The notes under the pieces are model-generated. The model was not told where the DNA came from, did not search any database, and saw only the letters and a program-made list of their open reading frames with translations. From positions 1-64,000 of the forward strand of contig NZ_FQVA01000005.1 in assembly GCF_900129095.1 (NCBI RefSeq): a stretch of DNA of 64,000 bases. The letters are read 5' to 3'. The DNA comes from Microbulbifer donghaiensis (GTDB taxonomy: Bacteria; Pseudomonadota; Gammaproteobacteria; Pseudomonadales; Cellvibrionaceae). The translations under genes and the position numbers were made by a program. Shown piece by piece: positions 1 through 7,586 of the stretch. Position 1 is the first letter of the stretch. Each line of letters begins with the position of its first letter.

Positions 1-69
1 AGCCGTTGCCGATCCGTGTTGAGGATCTATTTTTCTACAGGCTCGTTATGTGCAAGACTTACTCACGAA

Positions 70-313
70 TAGTAGACACCCTGTATAGTTAGGTTTCGGC
101 CTAACACGGAGGTGTTCCATGGGTAAGAAAAGAACTCAGGCGTATCCGGAAGAGTTTCGTGGAGAGGCAGTAAAGAGTGCAGAGAAGCCCGGCGATACTA
201 CTGCCTCAGTCGCTCGAGAGCTGGGTGTCAGTGCTCAGAAAATCTATAACTGGCGGCGCCAGTTCAATCGACTTTCTGAGAAGCACTTCAATAACCTGGA
301 TGGTGTCTATTAC
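70..313 (+). mobile_element. Internally deleted IS3-like element (remnant)
   Basis: A short inverted pair marks the ends: AGTAGACACC at 71-80 and GGTGTCTATT at 302-311 (complement AATAGACACC, 9 of 10 matching). Between them lies only the beginning of an IS3-type orfA, so most of orfA and all of orfB (the DDE transposase) are missing. It is therefore a non-autonomous derivative rather than a broken end. I could not find a convincing target duplication next to the ends, so the exact borders are approximate. Confidence 0.55.
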
Positions 314-400
314 TCTAAACAAGAGAGCGCTAATGCCAAGATATTGGTGCGCCTGAGCTTATCCTTTAAAACTCGATCTGGAAGTGAGAAGGTTGCTTAA
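119..400 (+). pseudogene. Truncated IS3-family transposase OrfA
   Basis: Residues 1 to about 55 read as the helix-turn-helix OrfA domain of IS3/IS911-type elements (EEFRGEAVKSAEKPG, then SVARELGVSAQKIYNWRRQF, the DNA-recognition helix). After about residue 57 the frame runs through the right end of the element into flanking DNA, so the remaining 36 residues are not transposase. A typical OrfA is about 90-100 residues and is followed by orfB, which is absent. A good ribosome site (GGAGG at 107-112) precedes the ATG. The product could at most bind the element ends; it cannot transpose by itself. Confidence 0.7.
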
Positions 401-507
401 CAAGTATAGATAATTTGCTTCAGGCCCCGGAGGCAGGCGCGGGGTTACCTATGCGCCACTTCTTTCGTCTCTGCTGTGGGAGCCAGGAAATTCATGGAGA
501 TATCTGC

Positions 508-909
508 ATGGTAAAAGGCGAGTGTAGCTGTGGAAAAGTCACCTACGAAATCAAGCAAGAACTTTCAGATGTTTATATCTGCCATTGCTCACTTTGTCGC
601 CGATCAACAGGAAGCGGGGGAATTGCAGTAGCAGTTGCGCCCAAGGAAAAGTTTAAGTGGCTCAAGGGGGAGGAGGATATCAAGTACTGGGCAATGCCCG
701 GACATGATTGGCATACAAATTTTTGTTCTACTTGTGGCTCCACATTGCCTGCTGAGAACGATTCTTCAAGTATATATGTTCCGGTTGGCACGTTGATCAG
801 CGGCTTTGAAAGCTTAAAAGTGGCCCACCACATATGGGTTGCTTCAAAAGCTAATTGGGAAGAAATCTGTGATTCAGGTAAACAGCACGCTGAGGGCATT
901 GGCTCTTAA
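508..909 (+). CDS. GFA-family (CENP-V fold) zinc protein
   Basis: 133 residues. The family is named for glutathione-dependent formaldehyde-activating enzymes; for most members the substrate is unknown. Zinc ligands are visible in the expected order: C6 and C8, then C25, C27 and C30 (CHCSLC), then C73 and C76 (FCSTCG). The reading frame is open further upstream to 415, but the conserved start MVKGECSCG is at 508, which is where homologues normally begin. It sits directly after the IS remnant and is AT-richer than the main chromosome, suggesting transfer with its neighbours. Function beyond zinc binding is unknown. Confidence 0.85.
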   Translation: MVKGECSCGKVTYEIKQELSDVYICHCSLCRRSTGSGGIAVAVAPKEKFKWLKGEEDIKYWAMPGHDWHTNFCSTCGSTLPAENDSSSIYVPVGTLISGFESLKVAHHIWVASKANWEEICDSGKQHAEGIGS

Positions 910-1101
910 AATACCTCGCAGCCACAGGCGGCGAGACTCCGGCCCTTCGCTCCTCTGCGGGGCGTCTTGCCTTGTGCGAGTGTTGCGCAAGTCGCCACTC
1001 TCCCACTTTTGCACAAAACGTGCATTATATTGGTCGCCCTTGTTGTGGGTGGTGGTCTTTTAAGGGAAAAAGTTCGAGCGTCGATTGTAGGAGGAATCAC
1101 A

Positions 1102-1452
1102 ATGCCTAAGCACAAAATCTATTCAATGGCCTTTGCGAAGGTTTATCCACTATATATTCAAAAGGCAGAACGCAAGAACAGAATAAAAGAAGAAGTCGAT
1201 CAGATTATTTTCTGGTTAACTGGATATGACAAGGAGGGTCTGCAGAAGCAGTTGGATCAAGAAAATGACTTTGAGACATTTTTTTCTCAAGCGCCGGCCA
1301 TTAATCCAAATGCTTCGCTTATTAAAGGCGTAGTGTGTGGGGTTCGAGTAGAAGAGGTTGAAGATCCCCTTATGCAGAAAATTCGCTATTTAGACAAGCT
1401 CATTGATGAGCTTGCAAAGGGTAAAGCGTTGGAGAAAATACTTAGGCAATGA
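1102..1452 (+). CDS. DUF2200 domain protein
   Basis: 116 residues, matching from memory the DUF2200 family (start [19 protein letters not shown] and the [10 protein letters not shown] segment are characteristic). The family is small, cytoplasmic and of unknown function. The ATG at 1102 follows a strong ribosome site (AGGAGG at 1089-1094); an upstream extension of the frame to 967 is not needed. The gene is strikingly AT-rich compared with genes after 3 kb. Its stop overlaps the ATG of the next small reading frame (ATGA at 1449-1452), which indicates translational coupling. Confidence 0.8.
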   Translation: MPKHKIYSMAFAKVYPLYIQKAERKNRIKEEVDQIIFWLTGYDKEGLQKQLDQENDFETFFSQAPAINPNASLIKGVVCGVRVEEVEDPLMQKIRYLDKLIDELAKGKALEKILRQ

Positions 1453-1613
1453 ATCCTGTTAGTTTGTACAGTGAGGTTGTTTGCCTGGTAGTTGCCGTTT
1501 CAGATCTGTGGGTAATTTGGGCTGCTGTCGGTGCCTTGATTCTCTATATCCATAAAAACAAGAACTCCTTTTGTTTTTCTGTTTTAGGTTCTTTTGCTGT
1601 TCTCAGGTCTTGA
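1449..1613 (+). CDS. Small membrane protein, coupled to DUF2200 gene
   Basis: A 54-residue frame starts at the ATGA overlap with the DUF2200 stop and ends three bases before the next gene. It reads [20 protein letters not shown] and continues with [19 protein letters not shown], giving one or two hydrophobic segments (residues about 9-34) followed by a lysine-rich turn, the usual positive-inside pattern of a small inner-membrane peptide. I do not recognise a family. Support is the tight packing between two genes on the same strand and the hydrophobic composition; it is too short for coding statistics to be decisive. Confidence 0.5.
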   Translation: MNPVSLYSEVVCLVVAVSDLWVIWAAVGALILYIHKNKNSFCFSVLGSFAVLRS

Positions 1614-1616
1614 CTA

Positions 1617-1841
1617 ATGAAAACGCTAAAATTTGATGTGTATGGTCGTTTCACAGTTGAAATTAGACGGGAGGGCGATAGATGGCGAGCTTTCCGGGGT
1701 GGCGACGGCAAGTGGGTTCCGGTCCCGGATTTGTTGATTCCTCCAGACATACTGGAGAGCGAGCTCCCAGTTTATCTTGATGATTTCTATCACGAGTTGG
1801 CTCGACCGGGGCAAGAGGTTCGGGCTGTTAATCAGTGCTAG
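1617..1841 (+). CDS. Small conserved protein (DUF7661-like)
   Basis: 74 residues. It resembles a family of roughly 70-residue bacterial proteins that I recall as DUF7661: an N-terminal strand KFDVYGRFTVEI, a central PDLLIPPDI and a C-terminal YLDDFYHELARPG helix. Function is unknown. It starts three bases after the stop of the preceding membrane peptide, so 1102-1841 is probably one transcript (DUF2200, membrane peptide, this gene). Family assignment is from pattern memory and should be held loosely; that it is a real gene is more certain. Confidence 0.65.
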   Translation: MKTLKFDVYGRFTVEIRREGDRWRAFRGGDGKWVPVPDLLIPPDILESELPVYLDDFYHELARPGQEVRAVNQC

Positions 1842-1895
1842 ATTGTAAGCAAATATTATTTTGTATTGCCGTCATCTTGCTGGGATCGATTTTGT

Positions 1896-2282
1896 ATGGC
1901 TGTTCATATTGTTCGATTGGGCACCGCACGCCATCGCGATGAGGGGCTCCGAATCGGTACCGTGCGCCGGCCTCCACGAGGGGTGCCGAAGAGTGAATTT
2001 GCGACACGTAATTACTATGATGTCTGGCTGCCACAGCTGTCGCCTAGCCCGGAAGTAATGAAACTGGCGCAGATGGCTGCCAGTCCCGTCGAGTTTGAGA
2101 AGGCGATGCGCCAGTTCCAACAGGAAATGGGAAAGCCGGACAACAACCATTTGTTGGATGTTCTGGCGGCCCTGTCGGGTAGCGTGAACTTCTCAGTGGG
2201 TTGTTATTGTGAGGAGGAGGGGCGATGCCATCGCAGCGTGTTGCGGCGCTTGCTGGAAGAAAGAGGAGCGGAGGTCATATAG
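1896..2282 (+). CDS. DUF488 family protein
   Basis: 128 residues. The DUF488 signature is present: the N-terminal MAVHIVRLGT, the middle NYYDVWLPQLSPS, and near the C terminus the cysteine-containing CYCEEEGRCHRSVLRRLLEE, which carries the conserved Cys and His-Arg pair. The biochemical role of the family is not established; suggestions include nucleotide or DNA-related functions. The start at 1896 aligns with family starts; an upstream in-frame ATG at 1866 would add ten non-conserved residues. Last gene of the small-gene cluster. Confidence 0.8.
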   Translation: MAVHIVRLGTARHRDEGLRIGTVRRPPRGVPKSEFATRNYYDVWLPQLSPSPEVMKLAQMAASPVEFEKAMRQFQQEMGKPDNNHLLDVLAALSGSVNFSVGCYCEEEGRCHRSVLRRLLEERGAEVI

Positions 2283-2296
2283 GGTCCTGCTCTGGC

Positions 2297-2450
2297 TTAA
2301 TTGGTGTTGTCGGCGCGGTAGATTTCGCTGACATCCAGGCCCTTGCCGAAAGGCGATCCCCAGTGACAGCTGCTATAGATATTACTCTTTTGTAGTTGTT
2401 GATCTCTGCGCTGCAGTTGACGTGGGGCTCATTGCTGCGGCCGTCCGGGC
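2297..2450 (-). pseudogene. Frameshifted 3' remnant of an unrecognised gene
   Basis: On the minus strand two frames read like protein on either side of a run of four A (about 2396): first EPHVNCSAEINNYK, then in another frame SNIYSSCHWGSPFGKGLDVS followed by EIYRADNTN and a stop at 2297. One extra A in the run would join them. The 5' part would run under the cupin gene and is not recognisable. The composition looks like an exported, cysteine-containing protein, but I cannot name a family. It may also be chance; the case rests on the plausible residues around a homopolymer. Confidence 0.3.
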
Positions 2451-2492
2451 GGCGGCCACTTTGTCGTCTGTAGAGACTCATGGGACTGGAAC

Positions 2493-2852
2493 ATGGATGG
2501 AACTGAGCTGAAGAGCTTTGCCGAACCGGACGAGGTGCGGGAATTTCCCAAAGGGCGCGTTGAGCTGGTGAAAATTGGTGGCGGTGTCGTGGGGCGCGCC
2601 ATCTTCGAACCCGGCTGGCGCTGGTCCGAGTCGGTGCAGCCAATCGCCGGCACCGATAGCTGCGAGGCGCCGCACTTTCAGTACCATATTTCGGGGGTCT
2701 TGAAGGTCATTATGGATGATGGCACCGAGTTGGAGTGTAAGGCTGGAGATGTCTCTCTGCTTCCGTCGGGTCACGATGCCTGGGTGGTAGGAGATGAGCC
2801 GGTGGTCGTGGTCGATTTCCAGGGCATGGCGGACTACGCCGCCTCTGATTAG
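2493..2852 (+). CDS. Cupin-domain protein
   Basis: 119 residues with a single cupin barrel. The metal-site motif 1 region is APHFQYHISGVLKVIMDDG (His residues preceding the glycine-rich turn) and motif 2 is AGDVSLLPSGHDAWVVGDEP, with proline, glycine and His in the usual places. Such small cupins often bind a metal or small ligand; no substrate can be inferred. A tryptophan-rich stretch (GWRWSESVQP) precedes the barrel, as in a common subgroup of uncharacterised cytoplasmic cupins. The gene stands alone between the small-gene cluster and the M42-like peptidase. Confidence 0.8.
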   Translation: MDGTELKSFAEPDEVREFPKGRVELVKIGGGVVGRAIFEPGWRWSESVQPIAGTDSCEAPHFQYHISGVLKVIMDDGTELECKAGDVSLLPSGHDAWVVGDEPVVVVDFQGMADYAASD

Positions 2853-3083
2853 TTCTCATCATCTGCAGTCCCCCGGGCCGGGCTCGTGTTCACTCCTGCA
2901 TCCCGAATACCCTCCCTTGTCACAGTCCCCTGTTAAGCGGGGAGGTCACCCGGGGGTATCTTTCTCATCGCTGTTTCTGCCGGCCGGCGTTGCGGTATTT
3001 TGCCCTATCGCTGGCGGCCCTATATCGGAGATATACTGCGCGCATTGTCACTCTGGCCTGTCGATTTCGGAGACCCGGCACCC

Positions 3084-4148
3084 ATGCAGAAGACGGATGA
3101 GTTTGTCGATCTGTTAAAAGTTCTTATCCGCAGCCCCAGCGTAGTCGGGGCCGAACACTCTTTTTTCCGGGTGCTGCAGCGCGAGCTGGAGGAGCGGGGA
3201 GCCAGGGTGAACTGGTATGAGGGGCTGCTGGTCGCGCAGGGTTCCAAGCCGGGAACGGCGATGTTTTCCGCGCATATCGACCGGCACGGCCTTGTCTGTA
3301 CCGGGCCGAACGAGTTCCAGTACGCGGCCTTTGTCGCCGGCAACCGCTCCGACCTGCTGGGCAATTCCGTGTCGGAAAAGCTGATGCGGAAAATCGTCGA
3401 CCGCTTCCAGGCGGTGCCGGTCACCGCCTACGAGCCCTGGTCCGGCTCCTATTTTGGTTCTGGCGTGATCAAGCGCACCTACGTCTGTGAGTACCGCAAC
3501 AACCTGATTTTCGAGGTGGAGGGGCTCGAGCACCTGGTGGCGGGGACACCGGTCGCCTTTACGGATCACCTCAGCATCAGGGGCGGCATCCTCAGTGCGC
3601 AGCTGGATAATGTACTGACCGCCGCACACCTTGTTCATCTGTTCGCGCTCGGCTTCGAGGGCACGGCATTCTTTACCGCGCAGGAGGAGGCGGGCAGCAG
3701 CTGGCGTTACCTGCTCGAGTGGTTCCGCCGTTTCAACGGCGGCACTGACAAACTGGTGGTGGTGGATACCAGCCCTTATCCGGACCGGGCGACGGCTGAT
3801 CGACAGGAAGTCGTGCTGCGCAGGCGCGATGTCAACGCCGCCTTTCATCCGGAGACGACGGCAATGCTGGAAGCGCTGTGCCGGCAGCAGGATATCAGCT
3901 TCGGCTACAAGGATGCCTATATCGAAGAGCAGAATCGCCTGGCACTGGCCCAGGGCATTGAGCCCCAGTCCCTCGGCAGTACCGAGATGGGCCGCATAGC
4001 CGCGGCGTCCAACGGTTTTGTGCAGGGCACGACGCTGCAGATTCCGACCACCGGCTACCACACCATGGAAGAGTCCTCGACCATGGCGTCGAATCAGGCG
4101 TTCAGCCGGTTGTTGGCACTGATCGGCCAACAATACGGGGCTTTCTGA
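3084..4148 (+). CDS. M42/M20-type metallopeptidase
   Basis: 354 residues. The order of metal ligands follows the M42 (TET aminopeptidase)-like fold: AHID at residues 63-66, a second Asp in LSAQLDNV, the catalytic Glu pair in TAQEEAG, the third ligand in VVDTSPYPD and the last His in TTGYHTMEE. It would remove N-terminal residues from peptides in the cytoplasm, using two divalent metal ions. There is no signal peptide. The start at 3084 (MQKTDEF) gives the usual family length; the frame is open to 3000 but the extra residues are atypical. Its stop lies three bases from the stop of the convergent PepSY gene. Confidence 0.75.
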   Translation: MQKTDEFVDLLKVLIRSPSVVGAEHSFFRVLQRELEERGARVNWYEGLLVAQGSKPGTAMFSAHIDRHGLVCTGPNEFQYAAFVAGNRSDLLGNSVSEKLMRKIVDRFQAVPVTAYEPWSGSYFGSGVIKRTYVCEYRNNLIFEVEGLEHLVAGTPVAFTDHLSIRGGILSAQLDNVLTAAHLVHLFALGFEGTAFFTAQEEAGSSWRYLLEWFRRFNGGTDKLVVVDTSPYPDRATADRQEVVLRRRDVNAAFHPETTAMLEALCRQQDISFGYKDAYIEEQNRLALAQGIEPQSLGSTEMGRIAAASNGFVQGTTLQIPTTGYHTMEESSTMASNQAFSRLLALIGQQYGAF

Positions 4149-4151
4149 GCC

Positions 4152-4460
4152 TCAGCTCCGGTCCGGCCGGTCTGAAATAATCAGGCCGCTGTCTGGATCC
4201 ACTTCCAGTGCGCGTTTCTTGCCACCGTATCTGGCCTTGATCTTCCAGCGGCCGCCGATAAATCTCACCTCGGTAATCGGGCGGAAGCCCAGGCTGTGCA
4301 GTTTGCCGCGGATCGCCGGCAGATCCAGTGCGATCACCGAAGGTTCATCGCCGTACAGGTCGGGGCTGTCGTAGATCGGGGCCGGAGTGTTGGCATTCAG
4401 GTCAGCCGGTATCGGGAAGGTGAGTGCGTTGACGAGCAGTACCGTCGCAAAAAAACTCAT
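4152..4460 (-). CDS. PepSY-domain exported protein
   Basis: 102 residues. An N-terminal hydrophobic stretch (SFFATVLLVNALTFPIPA) looks like a signal peptide. The C-terminal half is a PepSY-like unit: an alpha segment (IRGKLHSLGF) followed by beta strands ending RWKIKARYGGKKRALEVDPD. PepSY domains occur in periplasmic proteins that modulate peptidases or bind ligands. A paralogue (7292-7558) lies on the other side of the aldehyde dehydrogenase and AraC genes and shares the W-x-(V/I)-x-A and R-x-LEV pattern. Specific function unknown. Confidence 0.75.
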   Translation of the reverse strand: MSFFATVLLVNALTFPIPADLNANTPAPIYDSPDLYGDEPSVIALDLPAIRGKLHSLGFRPITEVRFIGGRWKIKARYGGKKRALEVDPDSGLIISDRPDRS

Positions 4461-4565
4461 GCATGGCTCCTGGCCACCCGGAAACCCTATTGGTAATGTC
4501 GGGCGCCAGAAGCCACAAGTGCGGCCTCGATTCGATTTACGAATAAAAAACTGTTATTGCCAAAC

Positions 4566-4591
4566 AAAAAGGCCCGGCGAATGGCCGGGCC
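4566..4591 (-). terminator. Rho-independent terminator of the aldehyde dehydrogenase gene
   Basis: Reading the minus strand after the stop at 4608, an eight-base-pair GC stem (GGCCCGGC / GCCGGGCC, 4571-4578 with 4584-4591) is followed by five T. Confidence 0.85.
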
Positions 4592-4607
4592 TGCGGCTGG
4601 GAGCCGG

Positions 4608-6053
4608 TTAGCGAGTCATACGCAACATCAGGTCCATGATTCTGTTGGCGGTCTTGCCGTAGGGCGGCATCAGCAGCTTGAGGGGATCCAGGGGGCCCTG
4701 GTAGAACACCGGGCGCAGTTTTGAAAACGTGATAAACCCTTCGTAGCCGTGGTAATGGCCCATGCCGCTCTCGCCCACACCGCCAAACGGGATATCGTGC
4801 TGGCCGACGTGCAGCACGCAGTTGTTGACGGAAACCCCACCGGAGATGGCCCGCTCGATATAGAAATCGCGCAGTGATTTGTCATTAGTAAAGGGGTAAA
4901 TGGCCAGCGGGCGGTCGTGTGCGTTGATGTAGTCCACCACCTCTTCGCGGCTGGAATAGGTCCTGATCGGCAGCAGTGGGCCGAAGATCTCCCGCTGCAT
5001 GACCTCCATGTCTTCGCTGACATTGAGCAGGATGTGCGGCGGGAACTTGCGCAGCGGGTCGTCGCGACTGCCCTGACCATCGGACAGATCGATCACGGTG
5101 GCGCCCTTCGCCCGCGCGTCATCCAGGGTTGCCCACAGGCGCTGGTAGGACCTGTCGTCGATGACCGAGGTGTAGTCGTCGCCCTGCAGCTCCGGATAGC
5201 GTTTCTGCACCAGCTGCCGGGCCTTTTCGACAAAACTGTCGACCCGCTCCTGGGGCAGGAACAGGTAGTCCACGGTGGTGCAGATCTGCCCCGCGTTCAT
5301 CAGCTTCCAGAACATCACCCGCTCGGCAGCGGTATCGATAGGGAAGTCCGGCGCGACTATGGCCGGCGACTTGCCACCCAGCTCCAGGGTGACCGGGGTC
5401 AGGTTGTCGGCGGCGGCGCGCATCACCGCACGGCCGGTGGCGGTGGAGCCGGTAAAGATCAGGTGATCGAACTTCAGGCTGGAAAACACCGGGCCGGTAC
5501 CGCCGCTGTCGGCGATGAAGCTCAGCTTGTCCTGCGGGAAGTAGTCGCCGCTGATCTTTTGCAGCATTTCGGCCAGCCGGTTGGAATTGGTGGACATCTT
5601 CACCATCGCGCGGTTGCCCGCGGCGAATATGCTGGTGAGCGGTGCAAAGGTCAGGTTGACGGGAAAGTTCCACGGCACAATCACGCCGACCACGCCGAGC
5701 GGCTGCGGGATCACGCGATTGGATGACGTGGGGAAGGCGGTAAAGTCGATATGGCGGCGCTGTGGCTTCATCCATTTCTTCAGCCGCTTGATGGTGTCCT
5801 TGATACCGTCGAGTACCGGGTAGAACTCGCAGAACAGCGTCTCGTGGCGGGAGCGATTGCCGTAGTCGGCACTGACTGCCTGCACCAGCTCGTGCTGGTG
5901 TTCGCGCAGCATGCGCGCGAGGGTTTTGAGATCCTCGACCCGCTGGCGATAGGTGGGGACCGGGTCGGCGAGATAGGCCTGGCGTTGCCGCTCGAACCGG
6001 TCTTGCAGCAGTGTCTTGTCGACCTCGTGGCGGGTCAGTGTCTCTGTGGTCAT
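4608..6053 (-). CDS. calB: Coniferyl-aldehyde-dehydrogenase-type ALDH
   Basis: 481 residues, a class 3-like aldehyde dehydrogenase oxidising an aldehyde to the acid with NAD(P)+. Visible residues: N129 in VPWNFP (oxyanion), E224 in LELGGKSP (general base) and the nucleophile C258 in NAGQICTTVDY; the cofactor segment FTGSTATGR is at 200-208. The NAGQICT(T)VDY form and overall length fit the coniferyl aldehyde dehydrogenase group used for lignin-derived aromatics, though members also act on long-chain aldehydes. It lies 81 bases downstream of an AraC-type regulator on the same strand, which is the likely controller, and ends in a clear terminator. Confidence 0.85.
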   Translation of the reverse strand: MTTETLTRHEVDKTLLQDRFERQRQAYLADPVPTYRQRVEDLKTLARMLREHQHELVQAVSADYGNRSRHETLFCEFYPVLDGIKDTIKRLKKWMKPQRRHIDFTAFPTSSNRVIPQPLGVVGVIVPWNFPVNLTFAPLTSIFAAGNRAMVKMSTNSNRLAEMLQKISGDYFPQDKLSFIADSGGTGPVFSSLKFDHLIFTGSTATGRAVMRAAADNLTPVTLELGGKSPAIVAPDFPIDTAAERVMFWKLMNAGQICTTVDYLFLPQERVDSFVEKARQLVQKRYPELQGDDYTSVIDDRSYQRLWATLDDARAKGATVIDLSDGQGSRDDPLRKFPPHILLNVSEDMEVMQREIFGPLLPIRTYSSREEVVDYINAHDRPLAIYPFTNDKSLRDFYIERAISGGVSVNNCVLHVGQHDIPFGGVGESGMGHYHGYEGFITFSKLRPVFYQGPLDPLKLLMPPYGKTANRIMDLMLRMTR

Positions 6054-6134
6054 GGCGTCACCGGATGGAATCTGTTGTTATCGGGTATCGAGATTACCGG
6101 AATCGGCGCGCGCGCAGTTGACCGATCGCGTCGG

Positions 6135-7160
6135 CTATTTGACAGATCGCGCAGGGGCCGTCTGTTCTGCAGCCATTTGCCTGCGCCAGGCAGCGGGGCT
6201 GGCCCCCATGATGCGCTTGAAGCTGCGGGTCAGGGCGCTCAGCTGGCTGTAGCCCACCAGTTCGGCGATCTCCGTCAGGCTCAGCTCGCCGTCGAGCATG
6301 TAGGTGCACACCTGTTCCACCCGGGCGCGGTCGAGCAGCTGCTGGAAGCTGGTGCCCTGTTGGCTCAGTCGCGCCTGCAGGGTGCGCGGTGCCATGTGGA
6401 TATTCTCGGCCACCGCTTCCAGTGCCACCGGGCCGCGCGGCAGGAGATTGGTGATGATCCACAGCAGCTGCTCCTGAAAGTCGTCCAGCTGCTTTTTCTT
6501 CAGGAAACTGTCGATCAGCCCGCGCATCTCCGGGTTGGCGCCGACCACCGGCCGGTCGAGATAGCTGCGCTCGAACACCAGGCCGTTGTAGTCGCTGTCG
6601 AATACGATCGGGGCGTGCAGGATCGCGTTGTAGCGTGCGATGGATACCGGTTCCGGGCCGCACAGATACACCGAGCGCAGCGGCATTTTTTCGTTGAGCA
6701 GGAAGCAGATGATGTTGTAGGCGGCAACCAAAGTATTGTCGTTGTGTGGGCGCGACTTGGCCAGGGGGCCCTCGAGCCGGTAGGTGGCGCGCAGGTAAGC
6801 GAGCTCGCCCCGCTCCTCGAGCCAGGCATCCAGCCCCTGTACCGTCTGGCCGATGGACGTGGTAATGGTGTTGAGCGCATCGCGCAGTGTCGGGCACTGC
6901 TGCACCAGCAGTCCGAGCGCGCCGAGCATGGAAATATTCTGCTGCTGCGCCAGTTGCAGCCCGAAGTGTTCGCAGCCGCTGTACCGGGCGCCCAGCTCCA
7001 GCAGCTCGACCTTGGTTTCCAGCGGGATCATCAGGTCCGGTCTGTCCAGGTAATCGGCCGGCAGCGACAGGCGCGCGAGCAGCTGGTCGGCGTCGACCCC
7101 GTAACTCTGTAACAGCCGCTTGTATCCCGACAGCGCACTGGCGCGAACCATGGGCAGCAT
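6135..7160 (-). CDS. AraC-family transcriptional regulator
   Basis: 341 residues. The N-terminal about 200 residues belong to the 'arabinose-binding' (PF12625) type ligand domain typical of OruR/ArgR-like regulators, and the C-terminal about 100 residues carry two helix-turn-helix units: NIHMAPRTLQARLSQQG and the second ending LTEIAELVGYSQLSALTRSF with the AraC-type consensus after it (KRIMGASPAAWRRQ). It would bind DNA as a dimer and respond to a small molecule. Its place immediately upstream of the aldehyde dehydrogenase gene, on the same strand, suggests it activates that gene in response to the aldehyde or its precursor. The upstream DNA near 7218-7245 holds an imperfect GCGCACACAG/CTGTGCGCAC dyad that may be an operator. 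Confidence 0.85.
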   Translation of the reverse strand: MLPMVRASALSGYKRLLQSYGVDADQLLARLSLPADYLDRPDLMIPLETKVELLELGARYSGCEHFGLQLAQQQNISMLGALGLLVQQCPTLRDALNTITTSIGQTVQGLDAWLEERGELAYLRATYRLEGPLAKSRPHNDNTLVAAYNIICFLLNEKMPLRSVYLCGPEPVSIARYNAILHAPIVFDSDYNGLVFERSYLDRPVVGANPEMRGLIDSFLKKKQLDDFQEQLLWIITNLLPRGPVALEAVAENIHMAPRTLQARLSQQGTSFQQLLDRARVEQVCTYMLDGELSLTEIAELVGYSQLSALTRSFKRIMGASPAAWRRQMAAEQTAPARSVK

Positions 7161-7291
7161 GGAAATGGACTCCGCATACGTTCAGCGCAGATTGTACGCG
7201 ATAGTCGGCCAGTTTACGGCGCACACAGGAAAAGTCTGTGCGCACACGCCGGCCCAAGGCCGCAGCCCCGCGGCCGGCAGTGGCTGTTGTT

Positions 7292-7558
7292 TCAGTCGTC
7301 GTCGGGCTCGTCGGTGAGGATTTCGGCGGTGTTGGGGTTCACCTCTAGTTCGCGCTTTTCCGAGCCCTTGTAGGCTTCCACCTCCCAGTGGCCGTTTTCC
7401 AGCGTCACTGCGATGATAGGCGTATAGCCCAGTTGCTCGAGCTTGGTCAGCACCGTAGACAGCGCCATGGCGCCGGGCGGTGGCTTCTCGTCGGCCAGGG
7501 CCGGCTGCAGCGCCGAAACGGCGATGGCGGCCAGTAGCAGTCGCTTGATCGGGGGCAT
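7292..7558 (-). CDS. PepSY-domain exported protein
   Basis: 88 residues from an ATG at 7558 that is preceded by GGAGGAA on the minus strand; the frame extends to 7582 but that start lacks a ribosome site. A signal peptide (LLLAAIAVSALQPALA) is followed by a PepSY unit (LEQLGYTPIIAV, then HWEVEAYKGSEKRELEV). The tail is acidic (DEPDDD). It is the paralogue of the protein at 4152-4460 and lies 28 bases downstream of a lipoprotein gene on the same strand, probably co-transcribed. Periplasmic; molecular role unknown. Confidence 0.8.
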   Translation of the reverse strand: MPPIKRLLLAAIAVSALQPALADEKPPPGAMALSTVLTKLEQLGYTPIIAVTLENGHWEVEAYKGSEKRELEVNPNTAEILTDEPDDD

Positions 7559-7586
7559 GACGGCTTCCTCCGAGTTTCCCAACGGA

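Noticed and set aside
390-2282. Integron cassette array
   Set aside because: GCTTAAC at 395-401 resembles one attC core end, but no matching GTTRRRY partner or regular attC pairs were found between the genes.
7218-7245. Operator of the AraC-type regulator
   Set aside because: The dyad has mismatches and no direct-repeat pattern typical of AraC operators; kept only as a remark.
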